A stretch of 64,000 nt of DNA from Notospermus geniculatus (lineage: Eukaryota; Nemertea; Pilidiophora; Heteronemertea; Lineidae), in contig NMRB01002367.1 of NCBI GenBank assembly GCA_002633025.1, positions 38,468 to 102,467 on the forward strand, in the 5' to 3' direction. A program made the position numbers and the translations under genes. Below the pieces are notes generated by a model. The model searched no databases and was not told the origin of the DNA. It saw nothing but the letters and a program-made list of their open reading frames with translations. Positions 33,760-44,695 of the stretch are shown piece after piece. Numbering within the stretch: position 1 is the first letter of the stretch; each line of letters opens with the position of its first letter.

Positions 33760-34165
33760 TAGCTGTGGTTACACTACATAAATCCTCGTGCTTTCCCCGG
33801 GGATTTTTCGGTTACACCTATAAATCGCCGAGTCTAAATAGACTCGTGTAAGAAATCCCCGTGCTTGTTAGCCCCAGCGAGCTCGAAGGGGCAACGCCGG
33901 GGCTATTTAGACACGGGGATTTTATGTAGTGTAACCGCGAAATCCCCGTGTTTATTTGTAGTTCCAAGCACCCGGCGACAGACGGCGATGCAAATCGAGG
34001 AGTCATGCGCATGCGTATAGGATATTTCACGCCTGCAGTAGCCACTCGATGACGGAGAGTTGCCTACATGCAGTGCCCCAACGCCGTGTTTTTTTCTGGT
34101 TCGGAAAAACCCCGTGTCTCAAAAAGCACAGAGACTTTGGATAGGTGTAACCAGGGCTAGTGTCT
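33760..34165. mobile_element. probable MITE
   Basis: The ends TAGCTGTGGTTACAC and (inverted) GTGTAACCAGGGCTA are imperfect TIRs. AAATCCCCGTG, GGGGATTT and GTAACC are repeated in both orientations inside. Boundaries approximate. Confidence 0.5.
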
Positions 34166-34271
34166 TTTCATTGTTAGGGGAATGAACCAAACGCGATCCA
34201 AAACCCCGTAAAACATGGAGGTATATCTTTTAAGTTTGTTCATATCAGTTCTGATGTCAGGGATAACAGAT

Positions 34272-34865
34272 GCGGCCATCTTGAAATCCAAGATGGCTGA
34301 CTTTTACACAGTTATAAATGGTTATATTGAATCCACAGCTCTTCAAAACACGGGGGTAGACCTTGAAAGTTTCTTTGTACGATTTATGGTTCCAGAGATA
34401 TAAAACTGGGGTAACAGCTGGTTGGCGGCCATCTTGAAATCCAATATGGCTGACTCTTACACAATATTAAATGGTTTTATTGAATCCACAGCTCTTCAAA
34501 ACATGGGGGTAGACCTTGAAAGTTTCTTCGTACGATTTATGGTTTCGGAGATACAAAACTGGGGTAACAGGTTGGCGGCCATCTTGAAATCCAAGATGGT
34601 GGACACAAACACAGTTGTAACTGGCTTTATTGAATCCGCAGACCCTTAAAACATGGGGGTAGACCTTGAAAGTTTCTTCGTACGATTTATGGTTTCCGAG
34701 ATATAAAACCGGGGTAACAGGTTGGCGGCCATCTTGAAATCCAAGATGGTGGACACAAACACAGTTGTAACTGGCTTTATTGAATCCGCAGACCCTTAAA
34801 ACATGAGGGTAGACCCTGAAATTAACCTTCTATCTGCCATATTATGGGAGATATTACATAAATAA
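34272..34865. repeat. 150-bp tandem repeat, four copies
   Basis: GCGGCCATCTTGAAATCCAA (variant CCAATATGG) starts at 34272, 34425, 34575 and 34725 (153, 150, 150 bp). Units contain GAATCCACAGCTCTTCAAAA-type and GGGGGTAGACCTTGAAAGTT sequences. GCCATCTTGAAATCCAAGATGGC is a near palindrome in each unit. Another AAGATGGCGGCC follows at 34903. Confidence 0.9.
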
Positions 34866-35084
34866 GGCTTAGCACGGCGGCCATATTTGAATTCAAGATG
34901 GCGGCCACCAGGGGGCTCAGATTTTTGGGGTACTCCTCCAAAATTGATTGTTTGGTTATATACTATATCTGTACCAAATTTGGTGCTTTCCTGAAAAAGT
35001 GAACGATCGACCCCATTTTTCGGTCTTATCCGCCTAACTATTGGGATGGTGTTTGCTTCAGTGATTTGATTCTTGGGTCTTGTC
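34866..35084. repeat. 3' part of a dispersed repeat
   Basis: Contains ATCTGTACCAAATTTGGTGC and CTTATCCGCCTAACTATTGG, which I associate with the end of the GTCGTCCGTC repeat family. Assignment from memory. Confidence 0.35.
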
Positions 35085-35300
35085 GGTCACTCTGGTAGGG
35101 AAGGCCTACCTCATCCCAATAAACATCACGGCCAGTATAGAATCGAACCAACCACTAAAGCACTACCCCACCAGAGTGACCGGTAAGGAATCGAACCCAC
35201 ACGACTAAAGAATTGCCTTATCCCAATTACACTACTAAGGCTGGCCCCAACCCCAAAATAGAATCGAACTCACCACAAAAGCACTACACCAACACAGATA
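35085..35300 (-). repeat. tRNA-like dimer (SINE head or tRNA-derived repeat)
   Basis: On the minus strand two tRNA-like modules follow each other. One has TAGTGTAATTGGG (A box like) and GTGGGTTCGATTCCTT (B box). The other has TGGGGTAGTGCTTTAGTGG and GGTTGGTTCGATTCT. No stable full cloverleaf is obvious, so these are tRNA-derived, not functional tRNAs. Confidence 0.5.
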
Positions 35301-35652
35301 TTGGCAAGACCTTTAGAGTTGATCTCGCCTGGCCACTAACATGATGGAACGAACCGACATAACAGCACAGCACTGTAATTTGAAATGATATGAAGGTTCC
35401 GTTCCGGTTTCAGGTCAGTCCGTATTTTANCTCTGGTAGGGAAGGCCTACCTCATCCCAATAAACATCACGGCCAGTATAGAATCGAACCAACCACTAAA
35501 GCACTACCCCACCAGAGTGACCGGTAAGGAATCGAACCCACACGCCTGGCCACTAACATGATGGAACGAACCGACATAACAGCACAGCACAGCACTGTAA
35601 TTTGAAATGATATGAAGGTTCCGTTCCGGTTTCAGGTCAGTCCGTATTTTAC
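35089..35652. repeat. tandem duplication with internal loss in the second copy
   Basis: CTCTGGTAGGGAAGGCCTAC starts at 35089 and 35431 and runs in parallel to GAATCGAACCCACACG. CCTGGCCACTAACATGATGG starts at about 35328 and 35546. The second copy lacks the middle (about 35203-35327) and has one extra AGCAC. The N at 35430 sits on the boundary. Confidence 0.85.
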
Positions 35653-36385
35653 GTTCCGTTTGCAACCACGATTCCGTTCCGTTATAAACACGTACCGTCA
35701 AATCTGGATTAAAAACGGATGTAACGTTGCAACTAAGATTTACAGTGTAATCGCTGCCCTGAGCTGAGTGAGTGCGTCAGTCGACCTCCTCTCACCCTGA
35801 AATTCGGGAATTTCGACCATACCTGTAACAATACCACCAGTAGCCTAAACACACCACGTCGACGAGAAACCAATGAACACTATACACAGCTATAGGGGCC
35901 TACACAGCTTTGCAGGGAGGCGGCAGGAGAGGTATGCACCGCTTCGCCGTCGAAAGTAAAATGGCCGCTGTCCAATCGACGTCATCTTCGGAGGTACTCG
36001 GCTACGTTCGGACGGCCATCGTACCCTACCTCGACTGTATATAGGAGCTCGACGTAGTGTGAATCATCTTTGAAATCGATAATTCAACCGCAAGTGAGTG
36101 AATCATCTTCCAAACTTGATGTAGTGCAGACAAATGCTGATACTTTTTCACGTATTTATGGGTTCTTCGAACATTATATCGGTGGGATAATTTTATTCAT
36201 TGTAGATTTGAAGTTATTAAGTGGATTTAGGCAATTTCTTACTGATGTTAACCGGTTAGTAGCAAATCAAATCATAGACTGGTACCCGGTCTTCTCGGCA
36301 GCTCGCATTCGGAGACCGGTGAAAGCAAATGATCTACGGCGGATTCCCGACGGAGTGACGTCATTATACAGCTCCAAGAGCAATA
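35653..36385. other. no gene supported
   Basis: A 115-codon frame (36070-36417) runs into the MITE at 36386. It has no recognised domain. No splice pair supports it. Confidence 0.35.
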
Positions 36386-36952
36386 CAGGGTGTGTCAAAA
36401 AAAGTTGTCATCTCTAAAATATCTCCTAGAACCCAAACCCATGAATATTTTTGGCTCAGATTTTGTAAGCTGCTAGGTGTAGACAGACTCACAATGTTTA
36501 TGTAATGTTTGTGCGGTGGTGCCTTGTTATGACGGAACAGTGACCCCAAAAGTAAAAGGGTCCGAAATGCAGGTGTCCTCCAAACAATAAAAGAACCGTG
36601 ATGATGTAAATGCACTGAGGACATTGAAACAATTGGGCTAAAGGGAACTGTGAAGGGACAATGGTGGCCATGTGGAAGGTAGATTCCAGTAATCCTGGCA
36701 TGCCTGACAAATTCTGTACGCAACAAATGAAATAAATGTTTCATTGCTTTTCTGATCTTTGTTTTTTTGCATTTTGCACCTGCTCAGTCCGAGGCCTCAT
36801 ATTCATGCACGCATGAAGCGGTCAGAGCCAAAATTTCTCCAGCATCTCCATACATCCTGACCTATCTACATACCAAATCTGAGCCAAAAATATTATCGGA
36901 TTTGGGTTCTACGAGATATTTTAGAGATGACAACTTTTTTTGAAACACCCTG
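36386..36952. mobile_element. 567-bp mariner-type MITE
   Basis: The ends CAGGGTGTGTCAAAAAAAGT and its near complement (ACTTTTTTTGAAACACCCTG) form arms of about 95 bp. TA flanks at 36384-36385 and 36953-36954. The arms share AGTTGTCATCTCTAAAATAT. Non-coding. Confidence 0.88.
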
Positions 36953-36954
36953 TA

Positions 36955-37868
36955 GACCGACGCAGAGCTAAATATAGACCAGCGGGCGCCAAGATGGTTT
37001 GATGCATTTGCTTGCGTCTGTCCTAATATCAAACCTAGACTAGTTCCTTGTCCTTTCGCTACGTGGCGCTACGCTCTATTGCACTATAATTTCAGCAATA
37101 ATTTATATTTTCAGCAATAAAGACAGAGTATCAGTCTACACAAACCCGGAAGTAAACAAATGCAAGTAGTTCTCGGAGCAATATATGGCGCTATCCGCTA
37201 TACATCAGAGTTACGATGCGCGTGCAAATCGTTCTCTGACGTTCAGATTGGAGGGCTGTCGAGCCTGGACGTGCATATGATTGGGGTTGATGTCACGTGG
37301 GCTGACGTTTTTTTTTCTGGCTCGACGGGAATTAATGGGAGCGAGAGTATTCCATAGTAATCCATAGGTTAAGTAGAGAACGAAGGAGATCTGGGTAGTC
37401 ACACAGCATAACATACAGCCCCTGGATCGAGGCTGTCTGACGCATGAAGTGACCTATTACTGTCAATTTCGAAATCTTTGACGTCATTTCTCAGAATTAG
37501 ACCATAATTATAATACTTTTTGTGATGTAAGCTTAGGGACCATCCCAAAATAACTTTGATGCCAACAAAATCCAATCCATTTAGCCTGCCATTTAGTTCC
37601 TCCTTGGAGGAATTATATTGTGAATATAATTCCTCAAGGGTTTCTCATTCAACCCCCTTCCCCTTTCAAAAACTAAATTGGCTGGGGTACACTTTGGGAT
37701 CACCTTGGAGAAATTATATTGACAAACAGCTCCTAATGTACCGTTATAATTCCTCCAAGGCATCACCAATGCTTTTACACTGCATGTAATGAGGAGATTG
37801 TTTGGACTACTCGCAGTGTACTGATGGGCGCCTTGTTTAAACCTGGGCCATTGAACCATCTTTTTTTG
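36955..37868. other. no gene seen
   Basis: Contains a small hairpin at about 37602-37638 (GAGGAATTATATTGTGAATATAATTCCTC in two halves) and related GGAGAAATTATATT and TATAATTCCTCC pieces to 37755. Otherwise nothing. Confidence 0.4.
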
Positions 37869-38050
37869 AAGATGGGGATTTGGCCTAGTGGTTTAAGGCG
37901 TGCTGCCCCTCAGTGCTGGCGATTGATGCCTTATGCGAGGGTTCGTGGGTTCGATTCTGGTAGGAAGCAATGTCTTTCACCTTAGAAACTCGATTTCGAT
38001 TTCATATTCTTTGCATGTAATGAGGAAATGATGAAGCATTGACATCCACT
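37869..38050 (+). repeat. tRNA-Leu/Ser-like SINE
   Basis: TTTGGCCTAGTGGTTTAAGG is an A-box region of class II type, and GTGGGTTCGATTCTGG a B box about 55 nt later. The variable region is long, as in tRNA-Leu or tRNA-Ser. The acceptor stem is not complementary, so this is a SINE head. The body follows to about 38050; its end is unclear. Confidence 0.6.
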
Positions 38051-38101
38051 TTCACACAGTACAGGACATCTGAGACTGATAGTCGTCAGTAAGGGTTGAT
38101 A

Positions 38102-38219
38102 GGGAGGTTTCGCAAGTTCCCGGTTAGGCCCTACGACAACGTTCATCTATTGTCTGGGTATACCCAAACAATAGATAAACGTCGTCGTATGGCCTATCCG
38201 GGCGCTTGCGAAACCTCCC
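38102..38219. mobile_element. 118-bp hairpin MITE
   Basis: Arms GGGAGGTTTCGCAAG and CTTGCGAAACCTCCC, with further pairing around ATCTATTGT-CTGGGTATACC-CAAACAATAGAT. TA flanks at 38100-38101 and 38220-38221. Its end resembles the AGGTTCCGCA... ends of the element at 53793-54360. Confidence 0.8.
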
Positions 38220-38461
38220 TAATATCAGGGTTAAACTCGGGGTCAAGGGCGAGGACTAGATGGGGCTAAACGTAGGGAGGGCCTAGATCAGGGCATGAAT
38301 TCATGATCCCGACACCTCCAGCTGGCAGAGAAAATATCTCAAGCTGGCAGGTGCGACCACATCCATCATCCCCTCTAGGTCACCTGGTAGCTGGAGGATG
38401 TGGGTGGCACCTAGCTTGTTGCAGGAGGTGAACTCTTCCATGTTGCAAGGTTAGGGAAGTA

Positions 38462-39735
38462 CACTCTTGGTCATAAGTAAATCCGCACCAGATATTCTTG
38501 AATTACTCGACAATTACTCATTATTTTTTCCCAATTGTTGGACAACTGAAAGCCACATGCACTGTCTAACACATCCCGTTTCAATTTTTCAAATCGACGA
38601 ACATTCCTGTCGTCCACAGCAGTTCAAAGAGGGCAGGATGGTTTTGAGGTTTCACCAACTGAAGTTTTCATCAACCCTTTCACCTGCACAACCTTCAGCC
38701 TTGGTCACTAAGCGACAGACCAGAGAATTTTTTTCAAAAATATATCAAGATCTCGCCAAAAAATGCATTTTTGTCCCAAATTTCACCACTTGCTTGGCAA
38801 CCCAGGGAACTCAACTGTGAGATGCCCCCTCACCATACTATGCAAACGGGACATTGTAATGTGTTTTGGTGGCCGGGCATGATTGAAAGCATGAAATTGA
38901 TCTGTTTACAAGGTGTGGTTGGCCACAGTGATTTTGAATAACAATGGGGAACCCGCATGACTGCAGATGGCGCAGCAAGTATAGGACCCGAATGACGTAC
39001 TGACGTCACTTTTCTCGCTGTTGACGTCGCTCCGTCAAAGCATGTGTATATTTTTCCACACAATTTTCCGTGGAAATTTCCCCCAAAGACGTTGTCAATA
39101 TTGGCATCCTGTGGCATTTCTGACGAAAAAGAGCTGTGATATATGGACAACTTTGAACATGAAACAGGGCAGTGTAATTTAATCAAAATTGAACAAAACA
39201 GAGTGGTTTATTTTGGGGCAAGAAGTAAATGGAAATACTGTTAGAAAATAAGACTTCCGGGTCTTACACTGACAGCGCCACGTCGTGGCGTTAGTTAGGC
39301 GACCACCTCATTGGCCTGTTCAACTAGCCAACATTCAAAGTCAGGGCATTGATTAGGGACATGTCTAAGGGACCATCTCATAGTTGGGTTCACTGGTTGC
39401 CAAGCATGTGTTGAGATTTTGGACAAAAATGCAATTTTTGGCGAGATCTTGATATATTTTTGGAAAATTTTCACTGGACTGCCGCTTAATGACCAAGGCT
39501 GAAGGTTGTGCAGGTGAAAAATTTGATGAAAACTTCAGTTGGTGAAACCTCCAAACCACCCTGCCCTCTTTGAACTGCTGTGGAAGACAGGGATGTTGGT
39601 CGATTTGAATAATTGAAGCGGGATGTGTTAGACAGTGCATGTGGCTTTCACATGTCCAAAAATTAGGAAAAAATAATTAGCAGTTATTGAGTAATTCAAG
39701 AACATATGATGCGGATTAACTTATGACCAAGAGTG
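38462..39735. mobile_element. 1.27-kb non-autonomous mariner-type element
   Basis: Long inverted arms (about 38462-38820 and 39360-39735) start CACTCTTGGTCATAAG, with TA at 38460-38461 and 39736-39737. CACTCTTGGTCA...AGTAAAT is a familiar Tc1/mariner terminus. Both arms are open for about 85 codons with similar translations (HCLTHP.SI.QID), only because they are inverted copies. No transposase seen. Confidence 0.85.
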
Positions 39736-39744
39736 TACATGTAG

Positions 39745-40214
39745 AAGACAAGCGAAAAGAAATGTACTGACCGATTCTAGAATATGCGTCATGTGCTTGG
39801 GCGCCTTTGCTTAAAAGGGATATCGATGCCATCGAGAAGGTACAGAGGAGGTTCACCAAGCTCATTGTGGGAATGAAAGAACTGAGCTATTTGGAAATGT
39901 TAAAAAGGCTGCATCTCTTTAGTATGAGACATAGGAGGCTCAGAGGTGACCTAATAGAGATGTACAAGATTACCCATTACACAGACATAGCACAACATCT
40001 CCTCATAAGGAACCATCCTGGCACGAGAGGACATGATTACAAAGTGCGCATCTATAGAGCAAGAACTTCGATCAGGAGAAATCAGTTTTTTAATAGGGTG
40101 TCCTCAGAATGGAACAGCTTACCAACAAACGTTGTCAATGTTAAAAATGTTGACTCGTTCAAAAGAGGGTTAGATAAAATGTGGAACGATAGTCCAGCTT
40201 GTTATACGGTATAA
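39745..40214 (+). pseudogene. 3' end of a CR1-like LINE, 5'-truncated
   Basis: The frame reads PILEYASCAWAPLLKRDIDA, then IEKVQRRFTKLIVGM, RRLRGDLIEMYKI, GTRGHDYK and a final SSEWNSLPTNVV...SFKRGLDKMW. This is the standard C-terminal tail of CR1-type reverse transcriptases, after the palm and thumb. No palm motif remains. It abuts the mariner-type element (ends 39735). No 3' tail repeat was identified. Confidence 0.8.
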
Positions 40215-40400
40215 TTACTCAAAATATTGATTGATACGCAGCTAAATTAATCAGCGCGATTACCCATGACTAAGACATGTTTCTTCTTGTTTATTTTCCA
40301 GCATCCACACCACTATAGATGACCAAGCGGATGATTAACAAGTTTTATGAGAGATCAAAAATCCTGTGTTTTTCTTTTCCTTTTTGAATTTCTTGCAGAA

Positions 40401-41153
40401 ATGGCGGAGTGTATGTACAAAGAACCAATAGTAGATACTGATCTTGATTACGATGAAGATTCGGATAGCTCGCCATGTGGTACGACCCAGGAGGAGTCAG
40501 TTACTGATAGTGATGCAGTGATGCCAGTAGAAGAGAAAAGAACAGTCGTGATGGGTGAAATCGCGATCACAGTCTATAATATTGATCCTGAAGATGCAGA
40601 GGAGTATGTCATCGAGATGGTACCTGCTAGCAGATCGTTGGGGTCACTGTGTCCTGCATGTTCACAAATACATAAACGGCTTAAAAGGCATATTGTCACA
40701 CATCACCTACCGTGGTATGTGATGCCACATACAGCATGTTGGGTTTGCCAAGTACAATGTGGATCGAAGTACATGCTAAATAGGTTTCATTCGCACATGG
40801 TAATGACTGATGAGATTGAAACACTCTGGTTACAGAAGATTCATGGGCTACTCCATGGTTTGAGGGACTTGTTGGGGGTTGGGAACTTGAATGACGTGCT
40901 ACAAATGGTTATAGTGAACACCTGGTATCCAATCCCACCAACGGACGACGCAGAGTACAACTCTCCGTTCTTACCAGAGGAACATGACTGGATGCGTCAG
41001 TACGAATTCTATTTCAGCCCTGACTATAGTCCTTACACCTTTTTCACACCATCGCCCCCAAACAGATTGATCTGTATCATCCATTGGCGGATCCTTTCCG
41101 AGATTCTGGCCAGACTTCCTGACACTTCTGTGGAGTTGCTAAAGAGCTTATAA
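40401..41153 (+). CDS. uncharacterised Cys/His-rich protein, 250 aa
   Basis: The ATG at 40401 lies two bases after a good acceptor (TTTCTTGCAG, ending 40398), so a 5'UTR intron is likely. Residues 1-50 are acidic (LDYDEDSDSS). Cys84, Cys87, His97 and His101 form a CX2CX9HX3H zinc-finger-like site, followed by HHLPWYVMPHTACWVCQVQC with Cys113 and Cys116. The C-terminal half ends with PNRLICIIHWRILSEILARL, then the stop TAA at 41151. 'HLPW...ACW.C' and 'P..L..LHWR.L..LL..L' are blocks I recall from large invertebrate families in which this region precedes a TatD-like hydrolase domain. That is from memory and unverified. Intact with no stops. Confidence 0.6.
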   Translation: MAECMYKEPIVDTDLDYDEDSDSSPCGTTQEESVTDSDAVMPVEEKRTVVMGEIAITVYNIDPEDAEEYVIEMVPASRSLGSLCPACSQIHKRLKRHIVTHHLPWYVMPHTACWVCQVQCGSKYMLNRFHSHMVMTDEIETLWLQKIHGLLHGLRDLLGVGNLNDVLQMVIVNTWYPIPPTDDAEYNSPFLPEEHDWMRQYEFYFSPDYSPYTFFTPSPPNRLICIIHWRILSEILARLPDTSVELLKSL

Positions 41154-41596
41154 GATTGATTGAGGAGTTTTTCACCCAGCCATGTTGGCGGGTACATGTA
41201 GTAGTGAAAACGTTTCTTTTCAGTTGGTATTATACTGCGTTGAACAAGCATTCTCATAACTGAGTATCTTGTTCTAAAATTGTCTTAAAAATTGTCTACT
41301 CTCAAATTAACACGTATATTTCTCTTATAGGTGGATGGAGTAAACCACTCTAACTTGTTACTGGTTACGCTTTTTTGCACTACTTATCCGTGTTGCACTT
41401 ACCAGCACCCGTTTTTACCCAGTTACAAACCACTAAAGTTCATTAATTTCTTTTCCTTTTTAGGTGCATGGGATAAACCTTCTAACAGATACTATTTTTG
41501 GCAGTGCTACGATTCCTGTACTACATACCATGAAACGTAACAATACATGTTCTGAGCTAACACTAAAAAAGCTGTTCCATGTTTCTCTTCTTGCAG
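41154..41596. other. possible intron, nothing certain
   Basis: Two acceptor-like sites (CTCTTATAG at 41331, CTTTTTAG at 41463) precede short open frames that share GTGGATGGAGTAAACC- and GTGCATGGGATAAACC-type starts. They may be duplicated small exons; no donor is convincing. Confidence 0.25.
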
Positions 41597-41756
41597 AGGC
41601 CACATGTTAGTTGAGTTCCCTTGCACGTTTTTTCCTAACAAGCCACTTGTGATTGATCACCAATTCGGATTGCAACACCTGTTACAATACCACCTGGGTT
41701 TACTGAGAAGTGTACCACAGCAAAAGTGTGCGTGGGAACTCATCCATAAACCCCGG
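41597..41756 (+). CDS. candidate exon, possibly a degenerate TatD-like start
   Basis: The acceptor TTCTTGCAG ends at 41596 and the donor CGG/GTGAGT follows 41756. The frame between is open: LVEFPCTFFPNKPLVIDHQF, then GLQHLLQYHLGLL. 'VIDHQFGLQHLL' has the shape of the TatD 'IDSHFHLDRLL' segment, but the metal-binding His-x-His would be Gln-x-Gly. The link to the 40401 gene is only by order, and that gene has its own stop. An A-rich tract follows at 41767-41812. Confidence 0.3.
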
Positions 41757-41812
41757 GTGAGTATTAAATCTAAAAAAAAAAAATAAATAAAAAAAATAAA
41801 ATAAAAAAAAAA

Positions 41813-42476
41813 TAGTTCTTGAGACACAACCACCCTGGTGTGTCCAAATCAGTACCTTCTTGAGGTCTGTATTGCAGGAGATGAGGTAAAATTTCTCCAC
41901 CCAGGTAATTAACGCCTCGCATTTTTTGTAGGCTCCTTTTTATGTAAATATGTAGGCTATTGAATAAAATAAAATATCTTATACTTTTTCATTAGATATA
42001 CTGTGTTCACCACCACTCATATATTTCGCGTACAGCTAAGTGCAGCGGCTTACAGTCCGACAGGGCTACAGAAGTCGAAATTGATGATGATGATGATGAT
42101 GAACTCTAAGGAACCCAGCATAGTCCCAATGCGCATGCTCCGTTCTCTCCACACATGAAATGCAGCAGGGTTATTTTTAGATCCGACTTATGCTTCTAAA
42201 TCGGTCAAACGGGGAATCCCCATGGCTTGAGGTGTTTTAACAACAAAAATCATCGAAATTCATACTTTAACATTTTTGGATGAAACAGGGAAACGAACTT
42301 GACCTGTCTTTTGCACATATCTACAAACCCTGCAAGTTGTGTGGTGATTAATGGCTTAATTCCAATCTTGTCACTAGAGGGTCTTGGGACGAGGTTCAAC
42401 CAACACCCACTAGCATCGTTCGAAGGTTACCATCTTGAAAAGTAGTGCAGCGGAAGGTTAAATGGAAAAATATCTA
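41813..42476. other. no gene seen
   Basis: A (GAT)n tract lies at about 42083-42103. The rest is unremarkable up to the start of the duplicated segment. Confidence 0.4.
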
Positions 42477-44427
42477 CTAACGGTAACTCCATTAGGAGGA
42501 GTGATGCGGTCAAACATGGCGGCGACTGGTCGATGACAGTGTCTATTTGTGTAACGTTGTGGAGAAAATCGGCACTGTTGTAGAGTTTGGGCTTAATTCT
42601 TGAGTTATTGCCCTGAACCCACCAGATTGGATGGAGAGAGAGAGAGAGATTCAGAGATCCAGAGAGTTCCAGTAAAACCAAGGAAGACCGCCACACTGTG
42701 GGTGTGTGGCGGTCTTAATGATTTGAAGCGCGTCTGAAGTGAAGGCAAATCTAAATGCATTGGTTTTGTTTTGGGGACCGGGGTTTTGGTCCCCACAACA
42801 GTGACGGGCCTCATTGTAAAGGTGTGCTGTCAAGTCTTGGTCCTTATAGGTCTACGCACGCACGCACGCACACACACACACGCGCAGACACCGTGACCAA
42901 ACGCAATAATGGTTGCCGATCTGATTGATCGAAAACCATACAAATCTGTTGCATGCAGGCTGTTTTTGATGGCAATATCAATATTAAAGTGTGTGTCAAT
43001 ACGTTTGTCTGGCACAGATGTCACTTTATTATTGTACATGTACAAGTCTTTAAAAAAAAGTTTCCTGATTTGGACTCAGAGCTCGGATATTAATTTGATT
43101 ATAATGAAACAACAACATCAGAAGGTTTGGTATAACAACAGGATAGTGCATTAGATGTGATTCACTTCCGCTTCGAAACCGAGAATTACACACAAAACTC
43201 CACCACATAAATATACAAACGTGGAGTTGTGAAATGAGAGAGAAGTAGTGCTACTACAATGTGATGTTCATTTCTCATACACCAATTTTGATTTCAAGTT
43301 TATGGCCTCCGAAATCGGAAGCCCTGACAGTTTCCGAACTCAGACTCCCAGTATGACGTGTCTAAAATGGCCATGTAGAATTAGCCGCGGCGGATTCTGT
43401 ATAAAATTGAATGATGAATGGAAACTAATTAAGTTATGTATTATAATTGTTCATGTGTTGTGCCCCACAGATTATAAAGGACAGCGAAAATACCTTTTAC
43501 AGTCGGTAATCCAGGGAAACAAAAATGGTCTGCAGGAATAGTTCGGCCAATTGCCGTTCGCGACGAAATTGCGGCTTTTCCTTTATAAACTGAGTGTGCA
43601 GCATAAAGAACACTTGAAAAATTATATTACTAAATTAACTTCCATTTATTATCAAATTTTATTCAATTTTCTGCAGAATCCGCTAAATTCGCCAGATCTG
43701 CTGATTCCGCTAATTCTACATGGCCGTCTGAAATTGGAAGCGGTAAGAGTCCAAAATCTGAAACCTTTCTTTGAAAGGACATTTCCCGGAATGACTGGCC
43801 ATAAATAATCAATATCACGTTGTGTGATCTAGACTGCAGCTGTGGAAAAAATTAATGATATATTGCCATGGTGAAGTTTGCACAATTCAACCAACACAAA
43901 GAGTTAACAATGACCTACCCACAGCGGATGGCAGACTGTGGGATGTAAATCGAAAAACAGTGAGTCAGTCAGCGGTAATATTTGTGACTTTAATCCATCC
44001 CATGACCACGTAACGTAAACTTTGCTTTACAGTGAGCAGAATATATCGTATCTACAAAGCAGTTGAGGCCACATCTTAAAGGTAAGACAAAGGACCGATA
44101 ACTCGTGTAGCCTAGGCTGTAGGTCTAGTACCTATCCGATACAAATCACTTGAGTAGACGGCGGTTTAAGAGTGTGACTGTTAGTTTAGTTTTTAGCTCA
44201 CCTAGGGTGAGCTTTTGTTGTGTTGCAGTGTCCGCCGTCGTCGTCGTTCGTTAGCAGGGCACGTTTCGTAACCGCTGGGGGTAGTAGGTATCTTTCACGG
44301 AACGCTACATAAGCTAAGGTTAATAGGGACTTTCAGCAAGGCTCCATATCATCGATCCGTGTCACGTATAACGTATCGAGCTGATGCATTTTCTAGTAAA
44401 GTCACACGTCATACGTGATACGGAAAG

Positions 44428-44483
44428 CCCCTAGGCCGGCCTAGGGGGTGGGCCGCCCTCCGGGGCTGGGAGGCCTCCCAGCC
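44428..44483. repeat. two perfect 20-bp palindromes, 16 bp apart
   Basis: CCCCTAGGCCGGCCTAGGGG at 44428-44447 and GGCTGGGAGGCCTCCCAGCC at 44464-44483. Both are in the sequence private to unit 1, at the breakpoint of its internal duplication. Confidence 0.95.
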
Positions 44484-44566
44484 GTAGAAACCATTGAGAC
44501 TCGCCCCCCCTGCTGCTGGGGGTAGTAGGTATCTTTCACGGAACGCTACATAAGCTAAGGTTAATA

Positions 44567-44695
44567 GGGACTTTCAGCAAGGCTCCATATCATCGATCCG
44601 TGTCACGTATAACGTATCGAGCTGATGCATTTTCTAGTAAAGTCACACGTCATACGTGATACGGATCGACGATACGGAGCCTTGCTGAAAGTCCC
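44567..44695. mobile_element. 129-bp hairpin MITE (also 48966-49094)
   Basis: Ends GGGACTTTCAGCAAGGCTCC and its complement, flanked by TA. Arms of about 36 bp include ATCGATCCGT. It truncates the Penelope-like RT just after its KPTDTH motif. A partial third copy is at 44326-44423. Confidence 0.85.

Noticed and set aside
36070-36417. 115-codon frame as a gene
   Set aside because: It reads into the MITE at 36386 and has no recognised domain or splice sites.
35085-38000. Functional tRNA genes
   Set aside because: B boxes and A-box-like segments are clear at 35085-35300 and 37869-37970, but acceptor stems do not pair, so these are tRNA-derived repeats.
38467-38820. 117-codon frame resembling the minus-strand frame at 39365-39640
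   Set aside because: The two translations are similar because they lie in the inverted arms of one mariner-type element. No transposase motif is present.
42651-42900. Minus-strand frames near the GA and CA repeats (also 45875-46213)
   Set aside because: They overlap simple repeats and the duplicated block, and show no domain.
43248-43808. 97- and 85-codon frames conserved exactly at 47888-48448
   Set aside because: The identity comes from the recent tandem duplication and is no evidence for coding. No domain or splice support.
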